DNA of 19,278 bases. It comes from Bacteroidota bacterium. GTDB lineage: Bacteria > Bacteroidota > Bacteroidia > Flavobacteriales > Flavobacteriaceae. The position numbers and the translations under genes are program-made. Below are positions 16,629 to 19,278 of this stretch, piece after piece. Numbering within the stretch: the first letter of the stretch is position 1; each line of letters opens with the position of its first letter. Where the stretch lies: assembly GCA_015767395.1 (NCBI GenBank), contig JADWMI010000007.1, positions 5,288-24,565 of the forward strand, given 5' to 3'. The notes below the pieces were generated by a model, which was given only the letters and a program-made list of their open reading frames with translations, was not told where the DNA came from and made no database searches.

Positions 16629-16845
16629 GTTGATAAAACAGCTGTAAATTTTAAATCTTAATTAAAGTAATACCGTTGTGGGGACAAAGCATTTAAAAAA
16701 AATTTACAACTGTTTTTTGTTATGGGGACAACAATTCTCTCAACATTTATGGGTTAATGTAAATATTATTAGGTGATACAATCTTTCCTTATTATTATTA
16801 AATGAAAGTATTACAAGTATATTCACATTATTTGATTTTCTATTG
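16629..16845. repeat. Tandem structured repeat, unit B
   Basis: GTTGA 16629-16633 pairs with TCAAC 16740-16744. P1 arms are 16636-16651 and 16700-16715 (16 bp, one C-A mismatch that becomes U-G on the minus strand). P2 is GTTGT-GGGG-ACAAA at 16675-16688, with the last pair lost. P3 is TTGTTAT-GGGG-ACAACAA at 16717-16734, one A-C mismatch. The linker GGTTAATGTAAATATTATTAGG is largely shared with the other units, so the repeat covers the whole 217 nt and not only the hairpins. Confidence 0.8.
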
Positions 16846-17069
16846 GTTGATAAAACAGTTGTAAATTTAAGATCCAAATAATATATTACTGTTGTGGGGA
16901 CAACGCTTATTCAAAAATTATTACAACTGTTTATTTGTTATGGGGACAACAATTTTCTCAACTTTTATAGGCTAATGCAAATTTTATTGGGCGCTACAAT
17001 TTTTCCTTTTTTATTTTTAAATTGAAATTGAGGAACAAGTGTATTCACATAAATTCGATTAATTCTCTT
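16846..17069. repeat. Tandem structured repeat, unit C
   Basis: Best-preserved copy. GTTGA 16846-16850 with TCAAC 16958-16962; P1 AAACAGTTGTAA 16853-16864 with TTACAACTGTTT 16921-16932; P2 GTTGT-GGGG-ACAAC 16891-16904, perfectly paired; P3 TTGTTAT-GGGG-ACAACAA 16935-16952. Together they form an outer stem holding two branches, each capped by a GGGG loop. The linker ends in GTATTCACATAAATT as in unit A. No further copy follows before the CAP gene. Confidence 0.8.
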
Positions 17070-17122
17070 TTTAATTCCGTTTCTGATTGTTCTTTCTTTA
17101 ACTAAAATCATAATAATTATTT

Positions 17123-17620
17123 TTAATTGCGTTCAATAAATATTTGTGTAAAGTAATTTCTACCTTCATTATTTTGTCTTGTTGAAATTCCAAAATGAGT
17201 ATAGTGCTGCTTTTCAATAATTGCTCTATGTGCATCACTATTTAGCCAGGCTCTTACAACTCCTTCCGCTGAATTAAAACCATATCCAACATTTTCTCCA
17301 ACAGTTTTAGCATCAGCATTTTTCACTAATTTTTGATGTCTGTCGGTAAAATTATCATGATTAACTTCCCCTATCTCAGCCATATAAGTGGTGTGAGATT
17401 CGGCTACAGTTGAAATAAGATTCATTTTTTCCAATGGCGTTAAACTTTTTGAAATTCTGTATTCATTTACTAAGTCCAAAATTTCAAGTTCAATCTCAGA
17501 ATAATCTACCTCTGTATCGTTAAATTTTTCAAAATAAATTCCATCGTCTTCTGATGCACATGAGGTTAATAGAATACATACAAAAGAAAAAAGGGCTAGG
17601 TTAAATTGTAAAGTTTTCAT
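17123..17620 (-). CDS. CAP/SCP-domain lipoprotein
   Basis: 165-aa outer-envelope lipoprotein with one CAP (cysteine-rich secretory/antigen 5/PR-1) domain; role unknown. Signal peptide MKTLQFNLALFSFVCILLTSC with lipidation at Cys21, followed by an acidic ASEDDG stretch. The CAP domain spans about 44-163: LVNEYRISKSLTPLEKM, His76 in AESHTTYM, His88, GENVGYGF with Glu109, AWLNSDAHR with His131, HFGIS at 142-146 and the final strand FTQIFIE. The start chosen is ATG 17620, since this gives a proper signal peptide; an in-frame ATG at 17641 would add MSKPHNT. The leader carries AACCCC repeats, with CCCC ending 8 nt before the ATG. No terminator lies directly downstream, so transcription may continue into the repeat array. 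Confidence 0.9.
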   Translation of the reverse strand: MKTLQFNLALFSFVCILLTSCASEDDGIYFEKFNDTEVDYSEIELEILDLVNEYRISKSLTPLEKMNLISTVAESHTTYMAEIGEVNHDNFTDRHQKLVKNADAKTVGENVGYGFNSAEGVVRAWLNSDAHRAIIEKQHYTHFGISTRQNNEGRNYFTQIFIERN

Positions 17621-17628
17621 GGTATTAT

Positions 17629-17666
17629 GGGGTTTTGACATTCTGGGGTTTAATATTCGGGGTTTT
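17629..17666 (-). promoter_or_regulatory. C-tract motifs in the CAP gene leader
   Basis: Three C-tracts occur on the minus strand just before the CAP start: GTCAAAACCCC (17639-17629), AAACCCC (17651-17645) and AAAACCCC (17666-17659). GTCAAAACCCC recurs exactly at 17958-17948, before the next ORF. In DNA this AT-rich such clustering is conspicuous. Possible roles are regulator binding or antisense pairing; neither is shown. Confidence 0.45.
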
Positions 17667-17681
17667 TCTTATTTCTGTTTA

Positions 17682-17758
17682 AAGCACAGCCGCAACTACT
17701 ATCTTCTTACTAACCGTTGTGGGAATTTGTGGTCTAGATAAATAAATTGCGACTGCTT
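17682..17758. other. Imperfect hairpin 1 enclosing an array-like motif
   Basis: AAGCACAGCCGCAA (17682-17695) opposes TTGCGACTGCTT (17747-17758) with one mismatch and a 2-nt bulge; the loop contains ACCGTTGTGGG (17713-17723), also found in array units A and B (16441-16451, 16672-16682). The left arm includes the inverted copy of the dispersed motif. Confidence 0.45.
17686..17696 (-). repeat. Inverted copy of the dispersed motif (11-base core)
   Basis: ACAGCCGCAAC is the reverse complement of the first 11 bases of the motif at 10273 and 16371. Confidence 0.45.
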
Positions 17759-17932
17759 ATTAAATATATCAATAGATTTAGCCACCTTTATCATTGATAA
17801 AAGTGTTAAAGAGGCTAAATCTAGTGAGTATAATTGTTTCAAAAGTTGGGGTTTATTTAGTTTACTTTGAAACAAACTGCTGGTTAAAATTACAGCTGAG
17901 GGTACTATTAAGTATATGAATAATGTATTCAT
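17699..17932 (-). CDS. Possible small membrane protein, unrecognised
   Basis: 77 aa from ATG 17932 (MNTLFIYLIVPSAVILTSSLF), with one hydrophobic N-terminal segment and a basic tail (KFPQRLVRR). The frame stays open upstream to ATG 18034 (111 aa), but the added part is low-complexity and encodes PKTPKD from the C-tract repeat. I recognise no family. Against it: most of the ORF lies in hairpins 1-3, which suggests selection on RNA or DNA structure rather than protein. In favour: an open frame of this length is not expected by chance in DNA this AT-rich, and its ATG follows an AAAACCCC tract at the same distance (7 nt) as in the CAP gene. Confidence 0.35.
   Translation of the reverse strand: MNTLFIYLIVPSAVILTSSLFQSKLNKPQLLKQLYSLDLASLTLLSMIKVAKSIDIFNKQSQFIYLDHKFPQRLVRR
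17773..17823. other. Hairpin 2, 11-bp perfect arms
   Basis: TAGATTTAGCC (17773-17783) and GGCTAAATCTA (17813-17823) are exact complements; inside, TTTATC 17787-17792 pairs with GATAAA 17796-17801. Confidence 0.6.
17834..17875. other. Hairpin 3, GGGG in the loop
   Basis: TTGTTTCAAAAGT (17834-17846) pairs with ACTTTGAAACAA (17864-17875), 12 bp with one bulged A; the 17-nt loop starts TGGGG, echoing the array hairpins. Confidence 0.55.
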
Positions 17933-17939
17933 GTCTTTT

Positions 17940-17958
17940 GGGGTTTTGGGGTTTTGAC
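17940..17958 (-). promoter_or_regulatory. Double C-tract motif before the small ORF
   Basis: Minus strand GTCAAAACCCCAAAACCCC, ending 7 nt before ATG 17932. The plus strand is GGGGTTTTGGGG, a potential G-quadruplex half. Confidence 0.4.
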
Positions 17959-18004
17959 TAGTTTGGGTTGATTTATTTATTCCTTCTTTTTCAATTTTAA
18001 AATA

Positions 18005-18097
18005 AGAGGTAGAATCAAAGTTCTTACTAATCATCTAACATTATTAAAGCATTTTCGGATTGCTTTATAAGTTTGTGACTACAGTGAGACTACCTCT
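18005..18097. other. Branched inverted repeat
   Basis: Outer stem AGAGGTAG 18005-18012 with CTACCTCT 18090-18097 (8 bp perfect), enclosing AAAGCA 18046-18051 with TGCTTT 18061-18066 (loop TTTCGGAT, 9 nt). Confidence 0.45.
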
Positions 18098-18200
18098 CTT
18101 TTAGGGTTGATTTAATTTATCTTTTTCATTAACTCTTACTTTTTAATTCTTACTAATTTTTATTCTTACTCTTCCTAATTATTAATTGTTCAATACTATT

Positions 18201-18220
18201 TAATTACGGGGTGGTAATTA
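18201..18220. other. Hairpin with a GGGGTG loop downstream of marR
   Basis: TAATTAC 18201-18207 pairs perfectly with GTAATTA 18214-18220. No T-run follows on either strand, so it is not a standard terminator. Confidence 0.45.
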
Positions 18221-18260
18221 TTTAATAATTAAACAACCTACTCTACTGTTTGGGGTTATT

Positions 18261-18707
18261 TTATTTATTTCTAATTTTTTCTAACAATTGATTCAAAGCT
18301 ATAATTTCGGTAGTACTTAAATTTCCTACTACATCATCTTCAAAATCACCTTGAACATTTTCAATATCTTTCAATATTATCAAACCTTCGTCTGTGATGC
18401 TAATATCAACTTTCCTTCTATTCTCTTCATTTTGGGTTCTAGTAATATATCCTTTCAATCGTAATTTTTCAACCAATCGGGTTGTATTACTATTTTTACT
18501 TACCATTTCTCCTTGAATAGTTTGAAGGTCAGCCGGAGCTCCTTTCAATTCTTTTAATGAACGTAAAACTTGAAATTGTTGAATAGAAATAGCATATTGT
18601 TTTAGATGATCTGAAAATTTTTCATTCATCCAGTTACCTGTTTGCAAAATGTTTGCAATTGTGTAATCAGGTAAGTTTAACTCATCTTTTTTATCATTTA
18701 TATTCAA
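18261..18707 (-). CDS. MarR-family transcriptional regulator
   Basis: Winged-helix DNA-binding repressor, 148 aa, expected to act as a dimer and often to control its own gene. Helices 1-2 IANILQTGNWMNEKFSDHLKQYAISIQQFQVLRSLKEL (18-55), recognition helix near MVSKNSNTTRLVEKLRLKGYI (68-88), wing RTQNEENRRKVDISITDEG (90-108), C-terminal dimerisation helix. The frame starts at TTG 18707-18705: no in-frame ATG exists before residue 27, and the N-terminal helix conserved in relatives begins around residue 15, so a TTG start is required. No target gene is divergently transcribed within 570 nt. It has a strong promoter with palindromes over it, and its leader carries a 13-nt sequence complementary to array units B and C. 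Confidence 0.9.
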   Translation of the reverse strand: MNINDKKDELNLPDYTIANILQTGNWMNEKFSDHLKQYAISIQQFQVLRSLKELKGAPADLQTIQGEMVSKNSNTTRLVEKLRLKGYITRTQNEENRRKVDISITDEGLIILKDIENVQGDFEDDVVGNLSTTEIIALNQLLEKIRNK

Positions 18708-18713
18708 CTTGCG

Positions 18714-18726
18714 GGGGACAACAATT
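18714..18726 (+). repeat. Copy of an array 13-mer in the marR leader
   Basis: GGGGACAACAATT is identical to 16724-16736 (unit B) and 16942-16954 (unit C). It lies antisense to the marR message, 6 nt upstream of the TTG start codon. Confidence 0.65.
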
Positions 18727-18770
18727 GTTTATACTACTATTGTGTATACATCAAATGTATATACAATTGT
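18720..18770. promoter_or_regulatory. Palindromic operator candidates around the marR promoter
   Basis: ACAATTGT occurs at 18721-18728 and again at 18763-18770, 42 bp apart (four helical turns). Between them ATACAT-CAA-ATGTAT (18746-18760) is a perfect inverted repeat covering the -7 element. Palindromic 16-20 bp sites over their own promoter are typical of MarR autoregulation. Confidence 0.55.
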
Positions 18771-18783
18771 TATATCTACCAAA
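18752..18783 (-). promoter_or_regulatory. marR promoter, Bacteroidota type
   Basis: On the minus strand: TTTG at 18783-18780, 20 nt, then TACATTTG at 18759-18752. Both elements and the spacing fit the Bacteroidota consensus, the only such complete match in the window. Transcription would begin near 18746, giving a leader of about 40 nt. Confidence 0.75.
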
Positions 18784-19278
18784 CATTTTTGTTAAAAACT
18801 TTCATTTATTTTCACATTTACATCTAGAAAAATACGTTTTATTCACAAAAAACGACATAAATTAAATAGTGTTTAAGTTTCTATAAATTACACTTTACTA
18901 TTTGATTTTCAACTTATTAAATATATGTATGATAGGTAAAACACAATAAAACAGTATCAATAATCACCTCTTTTTATCAAGCGGAAATATTTTTCAAATA
19001 ATTTTTAATCTTATATTAAAATTGTTAATAACTATGAATTTTTGTTGATTTCTACATTGAATACTCATATTATGAGCATTCAATTATGACTTTTTTTCTT
19101 AATAAATGACCATTATTCATCCAAATTGAAAGAAATTTAAGTAAAAATAGATTTATAGATTCTAAAATGATTCTATTTTGAGGTAGAAAAGAGAAGTGTA
19201 AAAAGCTATTATGAAACTATTTCAAAAGTTAAACGAACATTTAAGTATAAACTTACGCCCTTAAATTAATTACTTTTG
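18784..19278. other. 495-nt AT-rich region without recognisable gene
   Basis: Only short, unconvincing frames. An inverted repeat CTCATA-T-TATGAG lies at 19064-19076, and GATTCTAWWWT occurs twice at 19158-19180. TACTTTTG at the very end (19271-19278) matches the -7 element on the plus strand, so a gene may start just beyond the window. Confidence 0.4.

Larger units (their letters stand above)
17641..18260. other. 620-nt region between CAP and marR genes, dense in inverted repeats and GGGG tracts
   Basis: It holds at least five stem-loops (17682-17758, 17773-17823, 17834-17875, 18005-18097, 18201-18220), a perfect 7-bp palindrome at 17916-17932, and about ten GGG/GGGG runs, all on the plus strand, including GGGGTTTTGGGGTTTTG at 17940-17956. 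One minus-strand frame is open here (17699-17932 or 18034). Either a structured RNA or a small protein gene, possibly both. Confidence 0.5.

Noticed and set aside
16398..17069. Array considered as CRISPR or integron attC array
   Set aside because: Units are 217-231 bp with conserved linkers, so there are no unique short spacers; the ends do not fit attC GTTRRRY/RYYYAAC; no cas or integrase gene in the window.
17940..17956. GGGGTTTTGGGG as a telomere-like or plasmid end sequence
   Set aside because: Only two full units, located inside a chromosome-like gene context; a short motif repeat is the simpler explanation.
18653..18865. Plus-strand frame of 70 aa over the marR promoter
   Set aside because: Covers the marR start, promoter and palindromes; composition is that of AT-rich non-coding DNA.
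19064..19076. CTCATA-T-TATGAG inverted repeat as a terminator
   Set aside because: Stem is six pairs, A/T-rich, with no T-run and no gene ending nearby.

Overview
The window is AT-rich DNA that reads as a member of the Bacteroidota, most likely a flavobacterium. The support is indirect. Several upstream regions carry the Bacteroidota promoter signature (TAnnTTTG at -7, once with TTTG 20 nt further upstream). Shine-Dalgarno sequences are absent, exported proteins have signal peptides ending in a FAQ-type cleavage site or an LTSC lipobox, and several proteins resemble Flavobacteriia families (large Asp-box/VPS10-like secreted protein, cold-shock protein with a lysine-rich N-terminus). No tRNA, rRNA, insertion sequence or CRISPR array was seen.

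Layout. 1-5088: minus-strand ABC exporter (cut by the left edge) and a 1076-aa exported Asp-box propeller protein, separated by an intrinsic terminator. 5280-8250: plus-strand cluster of an Old Yellow Enzyme-type ene-reductase, an extended SDR of the 3beta-hydroxysteroid dehydrogenase type and a steroid 5-alpha-reductase homologue; together these look like a 3-oxo-delta4 steroid reduction cassette. 8252-9958: minimal DEAD-box helicase and cold-shock-domain protein. 10302-13808: minus-strand operon of an Nramp-fold transporter followed by pxpA, pxpB and pxpC (ATP-dependent 5-oxoprolinase). The transporter lacks the canonical metal-binding residues, so it may carry 5-oxoproline or a related organic substrate. 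13980-16161: small four-helix membrane protein, GT-B glycosyltransferase, hotdog thioesterase.

16162-18260 is the unusual part. Three degenerate tandem repeats (217-231 bp period, 16398-17069) each fold into the same branched structure with two hairpins whose loops are GGGG. They are bounded on the left by a minus-strand terminator. To the right lie a CAP-domain lipoprotein gene, a hairpin-dense segment that may or may not encode a small protein, and a marR-type regulator (TTG start, clear promoter with overlapping palindromes). A 13-nt sequence from the second GGGG hairpin recurs exactly, antisense to the marR message, just upstream of its start codon; an 8-nt sequence from the same hairpin is antisense to the CAP leader. 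This could be an array of small regulatory RNAs acting on its neighbours, or only a strand-biased family of dispersed repeats; sequence alone cannot decide. The last ~500 bases hold no recognisable gene.
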